Shown here: in pieces, positions 7,685-16,413 of the stretch
Layout of the letters: every line of letters starts with the position of its first letter
Numbering within the stretch: position 1 is the stretch's first letter
NCBI RefSeq assembly: GCF_003061515.1
Contig: NZ_CP028924.1
Span: 2,108,001 to 2,172,000, forward strand
Source: Colwellia sp. Arc7-D
GTDB taxonomy: Bacteria; Pseudomonadota; Gammaproteobacteria; Enterobacterales; Alteromonadaceae
Length of the DNA: 64,000 bases
Direction: 5' to 3'
Program-made: the position numbers and the translations under genes
Notes under the pieces: generated by a model
What the model was told of the DNA's origin: nothing
Seen by the model: only the letters and a program-made list of their open reading frames with translations
Database searches by the model: none

Positions 7685-8449
7685 TCATTTTAAAATATCC
7701 GTATTTAACGATAAGCTTATGGGAAAGTGATCAGAAGAGTGAATATCGGTATGTACGTGCGCATCAATTATCACCAGCCCACGGCAATAAATATGGTCAA
7801 GATGTTTAAATAGATGCTTTAGTCTTGGCTGACGAACGATTTTAACTTCTTCTAGTAAAAATATCGCAGCTAGGCTATTAAAATATTTTAATCTTTTTTT
7901 ATTCCAGGTATTAAAATCACCTGCCAATATTATCGGACCTTGATGATTATTAAGCGTTTCAAATACTTGATCTAAGTGCGCTTTAAATTTTTCGAATGCA
8001 ACAAAGTTGATAAGATGTGAGTTTACCACCAGTAATGACTGCCCTTTAATATTTAATGGGTATAAGGTTGCTAGCAACATTTTCTTTGTTTTTGATATCG
8101 GCTCACTGTGTTTTGATGCTGAAAAATAATGTTTTATTGCCGCAACCGTAGAGCCGGTTTTAACGCCAGTTACTATGTTAGTTTTTATACTTTTAAAACT
8201 ACGCGCCATAATCCACTGATGTTGTAATGATTTTTTAAAATGGCTGTCGAAAGGGGAATTAACAATAGCTTCCTGCAGAAGAATTAAATTTTTATCAGCT
8301 ATCAATGTTATAAAATCGTCCTGCCATCCCTTTTTTTTACATTTATAAACATTCCACAACAGTACTGTTATGTTTGGTCCTAGCAAATGTTCTGAGGCAC
8401 TGCCCATAATTTTCAGTGATTCAACGGTGCTATAACGGCTTTTAATCAT
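7685..8449 (-). CDS. Endonuclease/exonuclease/phosphatase-family protein, YafD-like
   Basis: A 254-residue EEP-fold protein without a signal peptide. The catalytic set is N33 (LLWNVYK), E60 (LLQEA), GDFNTWN near residue 178 and D240-H241 (SSDHFPI). It resembles the uncharacterised YafD group. It lies about 50 bp downstream of the cardiolipin synthase gene on the same strand, so the two may share a transcript; a phospholipid-related role is possible but inferred only from that neighbour. Confidence 0.82.
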   Translation of the reverse strand: MIKSRYSTVESLKIMGSASEHLLGPNITVLLWNVYKCKKKGWQDDFITLIADKNLILLQEAIVNSPFDSHFKKSLQHQWIMARSFKSIKTNIVTGVKTGSTVAAIKHYFSASKHSEPISKTKKMLLATLYPLNIKGQSLLVVNSHLINFVAFEKFKAHLDQVFETLNNHQGPIILAGDFNTWNKKRLKYFNSLAAIFLLEEVKIVRQPRLKHLFKHLDHIYCRGLVIIDAHVHTDIHSSDHFPISLSLNTDILK

Positions 8450-8500
8450 GAAATGTTTTGGCCTTTAATAAGATGGCAGCTAAATTATTAATTAATAGCA

Positions 8501-9988
8501 TTACAGATAGGGCGAAAATAATCGAAAAAAGTTATTACGTATTTTTTTGTAGGTAGCTAACCCTTTAATATCACCTTCTGTCACGGGTGTAGCATTTTGT
8601 TTTTTTGAGTTAAATAATTCTGTTAATTTTGTATTTAGCTCGGTATCAAAACATTCCAGATTAATTTCGAAGTTAAATTCAAGACTTCTGGCATCCCAGT
8701 TGGAAGAGCCAACAAATGACCAAATGTCATCAATGAGCACAATTTTACTGTGGTCAAAGGGTCTGGTATTTTTATATATTTTTATACCGTGCTCTATAAT
8801 TCTTGAGTAATTGGCGGCCATCACCCAGTCAACAAAAATAATGTTGCTGTATTCAGGTACAATAATTTCAACTGAAACGCCGCGCAATGCTGCAGCATGC
8901 AGTGACGTCATTAATGTTTGATCAGGGATGAAATAGGGCGTCATGATTTTTACACTTTTTTGTGCACTTACTAAGGCATTAATTAGGGTCCAGCGTATTC
9001 TATTATGATGTTCATCTGGACCGTCTTGAATAACGCGGGCAATTACAATGTTATTACTTGTATGTTTATCTGCGCTCTGGCTTTTCTTAACATTATATTG
9101 AGGGAACTTAATTAACTCGTGGGTAGCAAAAAACCAATCTTCTATAAATACCTGACTGATCTGATCAATTACGGGCCCAGTCACTTTAAAGTGAACATCA
9201 TCAATAGGGTGCTTTGATGATGTAATTATATTATTTTGGCTTACGTTCATACCACCAATATAAGCTACTTCACCATCTACGCAGAGAATTTTTCTGTGGT
9301 TCCTCAGGTTGATAAAACGAATACTAGTCAGCGAAATAGCGGGTAAGAAGCGGGCAGTTTTAACACCTAGTTTTTTTAATGCGCGGTCTGATTTATGCCA
9401 ACTATAGCCAACACCAATACCATCGAGTAAAACGTTAACAATAACTCCTCGGTTATGTGCTTGTGCTAAAGCTTCAACAAATTGGCGCCCGAGTGAATCG
9501 TAATCAAAAATATAACTCGATAAAACGATATATCGCTTAGCACTATTAATAGATTGAATCATTTCTGGGTAAGCCATATCGCCATTAATGAGAGGGGCAA
9601 TGGTATTATTTGCAAGATAATTAATGGGATGAATAGTATGTCCGGCGATAACAGCTGAATGCCAATTATTCGGTAGCCGGTGAAATTCAATAGGTCTTAC
9701 TTTGTGATGTGACTTTTGTTTAAGCTTTTTCTTAAGTGTTTGCGGGTGTTTTTTTTGCGCTGAGCGTTTAATGCGATTTATACCAAACAACCAATAAAAT
9801 AGGCTACCAACAACAGGAGAAAATACCACTAGGCCAATCCAGGCGAGAGATGTGCGCTCATTTTCTTTGAACAAAAGTACATGTACCGATGTCAGCAGAG
9901 ATAAGCTAATATGGAAAATAACGATGATGGTTACCCAATGGACAATGATCCATTCAAGTAATGCTGTAAATATTTGCATAAAACCCAA
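8501..9988 (-). CDS. cls: Cardiolipin synthase (phospholipase D family)
   Basis: A 495-residue inner-membrane enzyme that condenses phosphatidylglycerol (or PG with another phospholipid) into cardiolipin. Two N-terminal helices (about 10-35 and 47-70) are followed by two HKD motifs: H231-K233-D238 (NHRKILCVDG, then GGMN) and H413-K415-D420 (DHSKIVLID, then GSSNWDARS). Length and order match bacterial ClsA/ClsB-like proteins. ATG at 9988 has GGG of TTGGG close upstream. It begins a short minus-strand group with the EEP gene. Confidence 0.92.
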   Translation of the reverse strand: MGFMQIFTALLEWIIVHWVTIIVIFHISLSLLTSVHVLLFKENERTSLAWIGLVVFSPVVGSLFYWLFGINRIKRSAQKKHPQTLKKKLKQKSHHKVRPIEFHRLPNNWHSAVIAGHTIHPINYLANNTIAPLINGDMAYPEMIQSINSAKRYIVLSSYIFDYDSLGRQFVEALAQAHNRGVIVNVLLDGIGVGYSWHKSDRALKKLGVKTARFLPAISLTSIRFINLRNHRKILCVDGEVAYIGGMNVSQNNIITSSKHPIDDVHFKVTGPVIDQISQVFIEDWFFATHELIKFPQYNVKKSQSADKHTSNNIVIARVIQDGPDEHHNRIRWTLINALVSAQKSVKIMTPYFIPDQTLMTSLHAAALRGVSVEIIVPEYSNIIFVDWVMAANYSRIIEHGIKIYKNTRPFDHSKIVLIDDIWSFVGSSNWDARSLEFNFEINLECFDTELNTKLTELFNSKKQNATPVTEGDIKGLATYKKIRNNFFRLFSPYL

Positions 9989-10039
9989 CTTTACTCATGA
10001 GTTGTAAATCAGCGGCTAAATAAATTATGGAAAACAAAA

Positions 10040-10546
10040 GTGCTTAAAGAATATTACGACAACATTACTACCTATCTAACAGTCACTTTAGGCAGTAACT
10101 TTTTATTCTTAATTATATTACTAACTACAATCGCTTCAATCGCGTATTTCATAGTGATAAGTTACATGATTACCCAATTGGATACACGATATTTTCTACG
10201 TAAAAACAGTGTACTTGAAAAGAACAGCCCTATAATGATGAGTAATAATAAAAGCGTTAGTAATAACGCGAATGAAACGACTCACATTTTCTCAATAAAT
10301 AATATTGGCGTCAGCTTTATAGTTAATATAGTAAAAGTATTGTTTGGGGTATTATTGTTTGTTTGTGGACTTGCTATGTTAGTTCTACCTGGTCAAGGTT
10401 TAATCACCATGTTGATTGGACTGAGCTTAATCCCGTTTCCAGGTAAACACAAACTTGAGAAAAATATTCTAGCGCGTAAGTCTGTAAGATCTTCTCTTAA
10501 TTGGATTCGCACTAAAGCCAAAAAAGATCCCTTTATTTTTGATTAA
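10040..10546 (+). CDS. Membrane protein with PGPGW-type domain
   Basis: A 168-residue protein. One N-terminal helix (about 18-42) is followed by a polar linker and then a two-helix segment with GLAMLVLPGQGLITMLIGL and IPFPGK. This is the signature of the PGPGW putative transmembrane family, here with PGQG in place of PGPG. The C-terminus is basic. Start is GTG at 10040; the nearby ATG at 10027 is out of frame. It is divergent from cls with a 50-bp gap, so the promoters overlap. Function unknown. Confidence 0.72.
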   Translation: MLKEYYDNITTYLTVTLGSNFLFLIILLTTIASIAYFIVISYMITQLDTRYFLRKNSVLEKNSPIMMSNNKSVSNNANETTHIFSINNIGVSFIVNIVKVLFGVLLFVCGLAMLVLPGQGLITMLIGLSLIPFPGKHKLEKNILARKSVRSSLNWIRTKAKKDPFIFD

Positions 10547-10614
10547 ATCTGCCAGAATATACTGAATTGTAATTTTTCAGCCGATATAAGCTTAAATTAT
10601 AGTAGAGTATTAAT

Positions 10615-10743
10615 ATGTGGCTTATAAAGAAAATTTCAGCCCAAGTAATTGAATATGCATATGAAAACAGTAAAATTCTAATGTTATTATTTACCTTGTT
10701 TGATGCTTTTATAACAAAATATGGTATTGTTAGTCTTCACTAA
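10615..10743 (+). CDS. Possible small protein of 42 residues
   Basis: ATG at 10615 opens a 42-codon frame beginning MWLIKKISAQVIEYAYENSK and continuing with a hydrophobic stretch (ILMLLFTLFDAFI). It ends 15 bp before the CorA-like gene. The ribosome binding site is weak (AGAG). It could be a membrane microprotein or leader peptide for the transporter gene, or a chance frame. Confidence 0.25.
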   Translation: MWLIKKISAQVIEYAYENSKILMLLFTLFDAFITKYGIVSLH

Positions 10744-10758
10744 TATGAGAGTAAGTGA

Positions 10759-11826
10759 ATGAAATTATTTAATAAACAATACAGCCAGCCGGGAACTAAA
10801 CCCGGTACAATTTCTCAGTCTGATGTAGTTAATTATACCGTTAGTTTAATTGATTATAATAAAACAGATATTGAAGATCACACCGTTTTAGAGCTGGCTA
10901 CCTGTCGAGATTTTATTGCTAACACTAATGTTACTTGGATACATGTTCAGGGAAATCCTTCTGCTGAGGCTATGATCACTCTGGCTAAGGGACTCAATAT
11001 TCATGAGTTACATATTGAGGACATACTGAATAATGGTCAACGGCCTAAAGTTGAGCTTAATGAAGACCAAATATTTATCATATTAAATTTACCCCTAAGT
11101 GATAAAGGCGTGACTAAAATAGAACAAGTAAGTCTATTTATCACTAAAAATACACTTATCTCATTTTGTTCCGGTGCGTTTATGCCGTTCGAGCATGTTA
11201 TCGATAGATTAATGGCTAATGTTGGTAAAATCCGCAAACTACCTGCAGATTATCTGATGTACAGCCTGATAGACACTACTATAGATTATGGTTTTCCTCT
11301 CTTAGAAGCATATGCTGAAACCATTCAAACAATAGAAGATGAATTACTAAATACAAAGGACAGGGCGATTCTAACTCGGATACATGCACTGAGAAAAGAA
11401 GTGCTATTAGTTCGGCGTCGCATATGGCCACATCGAGATCTTATTGGCGATATATTACGAGAGGAAGAAAATTCGGTCATATCTAAGAACACAATACTGC
11501 ACATGAAGGATTGTTACGATCATGTTGAGTCAATTAAAGATACGCTTGAGTCTTACCATGAAATGACTCAAGGACTCATGGAGTTCTATTTAACGAGTGT
11601 TAATTTAAAGTTAAATGACGTTATTAAATTTTTGACCATATTTACCACGGTATTTATACCGCCAACTTTTATAGTTGGTGTGTACGGCATGAACTTTGAT
11701 TCAAGTATCAGCCCATTTAACATGCCAGAACTAGGCTGGAAATATGGCTATTTAGGGGTATTAGGACTTATGGCAATTTCAATTACTGGTATGTTGATGT
11801 TTTTTAAGAAACGACGATGGATATAA
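10759..11826 (+). CDS. CorA-family divalent cation transporter
   Basis: A 355-residue member of the CorA/ZntB superfamily: a large cytoplasmic N-terminal domain, a long stalk helix (about 190-285) and two C-terminal membrane helices. The selectivity loop G310-M311-N312 is intact (VYGMNFDSS), and a basic tail KKRRWI ends the protein, as in CorA channels. Mg2+ (also Co2+/Ni2+) uptake is the known role of the family; ZntB members instead move Zn2+, so ion choice is not certain. Start ATG has GAGAGTAAGTG upstream. A hairpin terminator follows. Confidence 0.9.
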   Translation: MKLFNKQYSQPGTKPGTISQSDVVNYTVSLIDYNKTDIEDHTVLELATCRDFIANTNVTWIHVQGNPSAEAMITLAKGLNIHELHIEDILNNGQRPKVELNEDQIFIILNLPLSDKGVTKIEQVSLFITKNTLISFCSGAFMPFEHVIDRLMANVGKIRKLPADYLMYSLIDTTIDYGFPLLEAYAETIQTIEDELLNTKDRAILTRIHALRKEVLLVRRRIWPHRDLIGDILREEENSVISKNTILHMKDCYDHVESIKDTLESYHEMTQGLMEFYLTSVNLKLNDVIKFLTIFTTVFIPPTFIVGVYGMNFDSSISPFNMPELGWKYGYLGVLGLMAISITGMLMFFKKRRWI

Positions 11827-11876
11827 CCTTTATACTATATTTTAAACACATCAGGTGTTAATTGATGATCGGTTAT

Positions 11877-11914
11877 CTTATAGCGTTTATTTTACTTAGA
11901 AAAAACGCTATAAG
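11877..11914 (+). terminator. Hairpin terminator after the CorA-like gene
   Basis: CTTATAGCGTTT (11878-11889) pairs perfectly with AAACGCTATAAG over a 12-bp stem, followed by CTTTCTTCT. It is 50 bp past the stop codon. Confidence 0.6.
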
Positions 11915-12003
11915 CTTTCTTCTAAATTTCTGATTATAAGGTCAATTTTAAAATTTACTTTCTGCCAGTGATTACGAGACAACAACACAAAGCATTCACA
12001 CAC

Positions 12004-12043
12004 CCCACTATGTCCGATACTCTTCAGTATTGGACATAGTGGG
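12004..12043. repeat. 17-bp-stem hairpin upstream of a recombinase gene
   Basis: CCCACTATGTCCGATAC (12004-12020), loop TCTTCA, then GTATTGGACATAGTGGG (12027-12043). Only one position departs from perfect pairing (a G-T wobble). It lies 56 bp before the tyrosine recombinase start. No T-run follows on either strand, so it is not a typical terminator. Confidence 0.7.
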
Positions 12044-12098
12044 TAGGATGCTTTAAACTGGCTCACATATACATCTTATACTTGGTATTCAAATAATA

Positions 12099-13337
12099 AT
12101 GTTAAATAAGCCTGTACCTTTATATCCGCCATACCTAGATTTGTGTGACTTTGATTTAGAAGATTATCCTGAGCTGAATAAAATATTTTCAGCAAATGAA
12201 GCCTGGTGGCTTGAACAGTTTAATTGGGGCAAACAATTTCTTACTTATATTGGTCGGAATAAATCGCTGCATACTTATGACAGATTTAGAAATGACGTTG
12301 AGCGTTTTTTACTTTGGGCATTTATTGAAAAGAAAAAACCTATAGACCAATTGCGTAAATCTGACTTACTGGAATACGCTGACTTTTGTTGGCAGCCACC
12401 AGTAACTTGGATTGGTACGTCAAATCAAGAACGCTTCAAATTATCAAATGGATATTCTTCAGCTAATGAACATTGGTTTCCATATAAGATTCAAGCGCCA
12501 AAAAGTCAAAAATCTCAATATGTTGTTGATAAGAAAAAATATCGTCCATCACAACAAACGCTTTCATCAATGTTTACCGCCATAATTGTTTTCTATAACT
12601 ACTTAATGGCTGAAGATTTTTGTATTGGTAACCCCGCACAAATAGCAAAAAAAGATTGTCGTCACTTTATTATTGATTCACAAGTTAAAGAAATTAAGCG
12701 TTTAACGTCGAGTCAATGGCAATATGTATTAGATACCGCAGTTGAAATGGCTGATGAAAACCCCATTTTTGAACGAAACTTATTTGTTATTGCTTCCCTT
12801 AAAACACTTTTCCTTAGGATTTCAGAGTTATCTGAACGCGTTAATTGGTCGCCCACTATGGGTCATTTTTGGCAAGATGACGATGAAAATTGGTGGTTAA
12901 AGGTGTTTGGTAAAAGCCGTAAACTTCGTGATATTACTGTACCTGTTGATTTTTTACCTTTTTTAGAACGCTACCGCTTATCCCGTGGATTATTAGGCCT
13001 ACCATCAAGTAATGAAAATGCTATTTTAGTGGAGAAAGTACGTGGTCAAGGCGGTATGACATCACGACATTTGCGCCGGTTAGTTCAAAATGTTTTCGAT
13101 CAAGCACATGAAAATATGCGTGTTTCTGAAGGTGAAAATAAAGCACTTAAGCTTAAAGAAGCTACCGCACATTGGTTAAGACATACAGGAGCAAGTATGG
13201 AAATCGAACGTGGGCGCCCTCTCAAAGACATTTCAGAAGATTTGGGACATGCAAGTATGGCAACTACTGACACGGTATACGTGCAAAGTGAGAACAAAAA
13301 ACGTGCTGAAAGTGGCAAGCGTCGTAAGGTCGATTAA
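12099..13337 (+). CDS. Solitary tyrosine recombinase/integrase
   Basis: A 412-residue site-specific recombinase. An N-terminal SAM-like core-binding region (about 45-190) precedes the catalytic domain with the full set R240 (LRISEL), K272 (FGKSRKLRD), H358-x-x-R361 (HWLRHTG), H384 (LGHAS) and nucleophile Y394 (TDTVYVQ). The C-terminus is basic. No excisionase, phage genes or plasmid genes lie nearby, so it is not part of a visible prophage. It is not an integron integrase as far as I can see: no IntI-specific patch is recognised between the H-x-x-R and Y regions. A strong hairpin sits in its 5' region. Substrate unknown. Confidence 0.88.
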   Translation: MLNKPVPLYPPYLDLCDFDLEDYPELNKIFSANEAWWLEQFNWGKQFLTYIGRNKSLHTYDRFRNDVERFLLWAFIEKKKPIDQLRKSDLLEYADFCWQPPVTWIGTSNQERFKLSNGYSSANEHWFPYKIQAPKSQKSQYVVDKKKYRPSQQTLSSMFTAIIVFYNYLMAEDFCIGNPAQIAKKDCRHFIIDSQVKEIKRLTSSQWQYVLDTAVEMADENPIFERNLFVIASLKTLFLRISELSERVNWSPTMGHFWQDDDENWWLKVFGKSRKLRDITVPVDFLPFLERYRLSRGLLGLPSSNENAILVEKVRGQGGMTSRHLRRLVQNVFDQAHENMRVSEGENKALKLKEATAHWLRHTGASMEIERGRPLKDISEDLGHASMATTDTVYVQSENKKRAESGKRRKVD

Positions 13338-13544
13338 TCATTTATTACCCGCATGCTTTTGATTATTAATAATTAAAGTCATAGCGTTTTGATTCATAAC
13401 GATATTTCTTTATATATTGCCTTATATTTTATTTGCATTGATTATGAATTAAAAACTTCTGAATTTTGACATGCACATCATTGTTTTATTAGTAGCCTTA
13501 GCATACTGTATAAATGATATATTTAGATATAAATTGGAGTAAAC

Positions 13545-14417
13545 ATGAGTAATGAAAATTCATATATCCCACCAAATGTTTGGCAGTGGGATACCAGTAA
13601 CGGTGGAAATTGGGCCAGTATAAATCGTCCAATAGCTGGAGCAACACATGAGAAAACATTAAATAAAGGTAAGCACCCTTTTCAGTTATATTCTCTGGCT
13701 ACTCCTAATGGTGTCAAAGTTACTGTCATGCTTGAAGAGTTGTTAGAACTTGGGTTTGAAGCAGCTGAATACGATGCCTATTTAATAGATATTAGTAAAG
13801 GTGATCAATTTAGTAGTGGGTTTGTTGAGATCAATCCTAATTCTAAAATTCCCGCTTTATTAGATGTTAGCAATGAACAAACTACACGTTTGTTTGAGTC
13901 AGGTTCAATTCTATTTTATCTCGCTGAGAAGTTTAATACTTTCTTACCAAGCGATAGTAAAAAGGCAGAGTGTATGTCTTGGTTGTTTTGGCAAATGGGC
14001 AGCGCGCCATATCTTGGTGGTGGTTTTGGTCATTTTTATGCTTATGCTCCGGATAAAATAGAATATTGTATCGATAGATTTTCGATGGAAGTTAAACGTC
14101 AACTTGATGTGCTAGATAAACATTTAGAAAATAATAATTACATGTGTGGTGACGAGTACACTATTGCAGATATTGCTATTTGGCCTTGGTATGGTGCGCT
14201 TGCTTTAAATCGTTTGTATGATGCCGCTGAATTTTTAGACTTAGTATCCTATAAGAATGTGATGCGTTGGGCTAAAGAAATTGACAAACGCCCTGCTGTA
14301 AAACGTGGTGTTATGGTTAACAAAACCTGGGGTGAGTTATCAACGCAATTACATGAAAGACACGATGCAAGTGACTTTATTACACAAACACAAGATAAGT
14401 TAACTAAAGAAGAGTAA
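13545..14417 (+). CDS. yghU: Glutathione S-transferase family disulfide-bond reductase YghU
   Basis: A 290-residue protein close to the 288 of E. coli YghU. It carries the long N-terminal extension before the thioredoxin-like domain (YIPPNVWQWDTSNGG..NRPIAG), then FQLYSLATPNGVKVTVMLEE, NPNSKIPAL with the cis-Pro, and the all-alpha domain with DEYTIADIAIWPWYG. The family binds two glutathiones and reduces disulfides and organic hydroperoxides. ATG follows TTGGAG at 8 nt. It is monocistronic, with a hairpin terminator downstream. Confidence 0.93.
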   Translation: MSNENSYIPPNVWQWDTSNGGNWASINRPIAGATHEKTLNKGKHPFQLYSLATPNGVKVTVMLEELLELGFEAAEYDAYLIDISKGDQFSSGFVEINPNSKIPALLDVSNEQTTRLFESGSILFYLAEKFNTFLPSDSKKAECMSWLFWQMGSAPYLGGGFGHFYAYAPDKIEYCIDRFSMEVKRQLDVLDKHLENNNYMCGDEYTIADIAIWPWYGALALNRLYDAAEFLDLVSYKNVMRWAKEIDKRPAVKRGVMVNKTWGELSTQLHERHDASDFITQTQDKLTKEE

Positions 14418-14462
14418 AAATCATTTTATATAATTTTAATTATATAAAAAAGAATGCATAAA

Positions 14463-14490
14463 AAAAGAGCGTATATTAATACGCTCTTAT
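14463..14490. terminator. Bidirectional terminator between yghU and the EAL-HDOD gene
   Basis: AAGAGCGTAT and ATACGCTCTT form a 10-bp stem with loop TAAT, flanked by A-runs on the left and TATC on the right. It lies between convergent genes and can serve both. Confidence 0.75.
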
Positions 14491-14529
14491 CAACCATTCA
14501 AAAATTAACTAATTAGTAATCACTAGTTA

Positions 14530-15741
14530 TTAAATACCTAATGACTTACACCAGTTACTGGCATTAACAAACTCTTTATGAATAAAGTTTGCATCAAGTT
14601 GATATAAATCAGTTAGTTGCTGGATATTTTCACCATTACCTGTAATGTAGTTAGTTGTTAAATCTAACAACTCACCTAATAAACCGCTATGGTTGACTAA
14701 GGCGTCTACTATCGGTTGCGCTAATGGCATGGTTTTTACGATTTCATCAATTGGCATACTTAAAATCACTTCAATTGAACTTAGTAAGCCGGTTATAAAT
14801 GCAAAGTCTTTAATTTCCATAAACGCACTTTCTGAAGCCAGTGTCGCCATTAATCTTGCCGTGATCAGTGACTGTTTAGAAATTTCGGTAAACTTACTCG
14901 TTGTAAGTTTTGAAAGCGCAAGTATGGTAACAAACTGCTTAAGTTTATCTTCACCTAAGTACGCAGCTGCTTGTTTTAATGAGGTAATTTCAATACGTGT
15001 GCCTGTCGCCACGTTATTTACTAACTTGAGCAAACCAAGTGTTAAGTTTACATCGTGACCAATAATTTCGGCAATATGATCAAAATCTAATGGTTTGTTA
15101 AAAGTCTCACTAATTAAGTGCAACATTTGTGACTTTATTGGAGCTAATGTTTGCCCTTCTATAATTTCAGGCTCATGATAGAAAAAACCTTGATAGTAAT
15201 CAAAACCAACTTCAGCCAAAGACTGTAATTGATAGTTAGTTTCAACTTTCTCTGCAATTAGTTTGATATTGAAGGGTTTTATACGTTCAACTATTGGGCG
15301 AATACGTTTAGCATTTGTAACTTCTGTATCTATTTTTATCATCGCAATATACGGGAATAATACATCCCACTTTACGTCTAAATCATACTCAGATAACGCA
15401 ACTTGATAGCCTTTATCATGATAATACTTAACAATTTTCAGTAAACGCTGAGTCGCTGATTGGTGCCCAACTAGTTCGATAACGATACTGGCTTTATCGA
15501 ACATGAGTGGATACTTGTTTATTAAGCATTTTTCAGTGAAATTAATAAAAGCTAATTTACCTAAACTAACAGACTGAATATCGCCTTGAAAATGGTTTTG
15601 TATGATCAGTTTAGAACTAGCAATATCTTGATCAATTTCTGGAAATTTATTATTTGGACTATCTCTAAAGAGGAGTTCGTAACCAACCGTTTGATGATTT
15701 CTGTCGAGTATAGCCTGACGGGCGATATAACTTATTTTCAT
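14530..15741 (-). CDS. EAL-HDOD domain signalling protein
   Basis: About 403 residues: a degenerate EAL domain (about 1-190) followed by an HDOD domain (about 195-385), the YuxH/CdgJ layout. The start MKISYIARQAILDRN at 15741 matches where family members begin; an upstream ATG at 15792 would add 17 residues, and neither has a clear ribosome binding site. In the EAL part the motif is YELLF and the usual ENN/DD metal ligands are changed (VIELVG, IKIDTE), although AEKVET and the QGFFY end remain, so c-di-GMP hydrolysis is doubtful and a binding or scaffold role is more likely. Confidence 0.88.
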   Translation of the reverse strand: MKISYIARQAILDRNHQTVGYELLFRDSPNNKFPEIDQDIASSKLIIQNHFQGDIQSVSLGKLAFINFTEKCLINKYPLMFDKASIVIELVGHQSATQRLLKIVKYYHDKGYQVALSEYDLDVKWDVLFPYIAMIKIDTEVTNAKRIRPIVERIKPFNIKLIAEKVETNYQLQSLAEVGFDYYQGFFYHEPEIIEGQTLAPIKSQMLHLISETFNKPLDFDHIAEIIGHDVNLTLGLLKLVNNVATGTRIEITSLKQAAAYLGEDKLKQFVTILALSKLTTSKFTEISKQSLITARLMATLASESAFMEIKDFAFITGLLSSIEVILSMPIDEIVKTMPLAQPIVDALVNHSGLLGELLDLTTNYITGNGENIQQLTDLYQLDANFIHKEFVNASNWCKSLGI

Positions 15742-15883
15742 AGGAAGATTATTAATATAATTATTGTATTTAAAACATACCTTATTATGCATGTTATTGA
15801 AAAGCTATTTAAGTGATAATTTACAAGTTTATGATTTTAATAGGCTGTGAACGAATAATGTGTGATCAAACACACAACTATCA

Positions 15884-16345
15884 TCACTCAGACAGTGTTA
15901 TCACATGTTTATTAATTTTTAACGTGAGTAAATCGCCATAATGAATATCTTCTATATAAGGAGCTAATATTTCAAGTTGGTTTAAGGGCTGCTGATGTTC
16001 AGTTTTAGTGTCAAATTGTGGTTGATATATAAGCGCTGAAATTTCGGTATATTCTTTTAATAGAATACATCGGCAAAATTTAAAATCTTCTGCTGGTATA
16101 TCGTCATGCCATTTAACTTGTTTAAAAAAGTAATCATGGTGGTTTAATGTTATTGATCTACTATTAAACTCTGCATTTATGGTAGCTGGATAAAACTCAC
16201 TAATATCTAAACCTAGCGCTTTAAAGTGTGAAACTTGGGCATTAATTGTTCCAAAAGGAAATCTAGAATCGTTTGCACTACCTGATGCTACTTGGTGCCC
16301 TTTTACAACAGTAAAGTTGAATAGCTCCATTTTTGACGTTTGCAT
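15884..16345 (-). CDS. Hypothetical protein, possible riboflavin-kinase-like barrel
   Basis: A 153-residue soluble protein. The order GHQVASGSANDSRFPFGTINAQ, then AEDFKFCRCILL, a His-containing loop and LEILAPYIEDIHYGDLLTL, recalls the archaeal CTP-dependent riboflavin kinase barrel (PGTLN, a central loop, then EIIAP..L..GD). This is pattern similarity only; key residues were not checked. It sits between the EAL-HDOD gene and a phosphodiesterase gene on the same strand, with 68 bp to the latter, so they may be co-transcribed. Confidence 0.6.
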   Translation of the reverse strand: MQTSKMELFNFTVVKGHQVASGSANDSRFPFGTINAQVSHFKALGLDISEFYPATINAEFNSRSITLNHHDYFFKQVKWHDDIPAEDFKFCRCILLKEYTEISALIYQPQFDTKTEHQQPLNQLEILAPYIEDIHYGDLLTLKINKHVITLSE

Positions 16346-16413
16346 ATCATAATCCTGATTTTAATAACTCAAAGTCTAAAGTTAGCCACATGCTTTGCTA
16401 GAAACTAATACCA

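Noticed and set aside
12004..12043. Ordinary terminator for the CorA-like gene
   Set aside because: A separate hairpin at 11877-11914 already follows that gene, and this one lacks a T-run.
12099..13337. Integron integrase IntI for the cassette array
   Set aside because: No IntI-specific patch was recognised, and it lies 9 kb from the array on its far side with ordinary chromosomal genes between.
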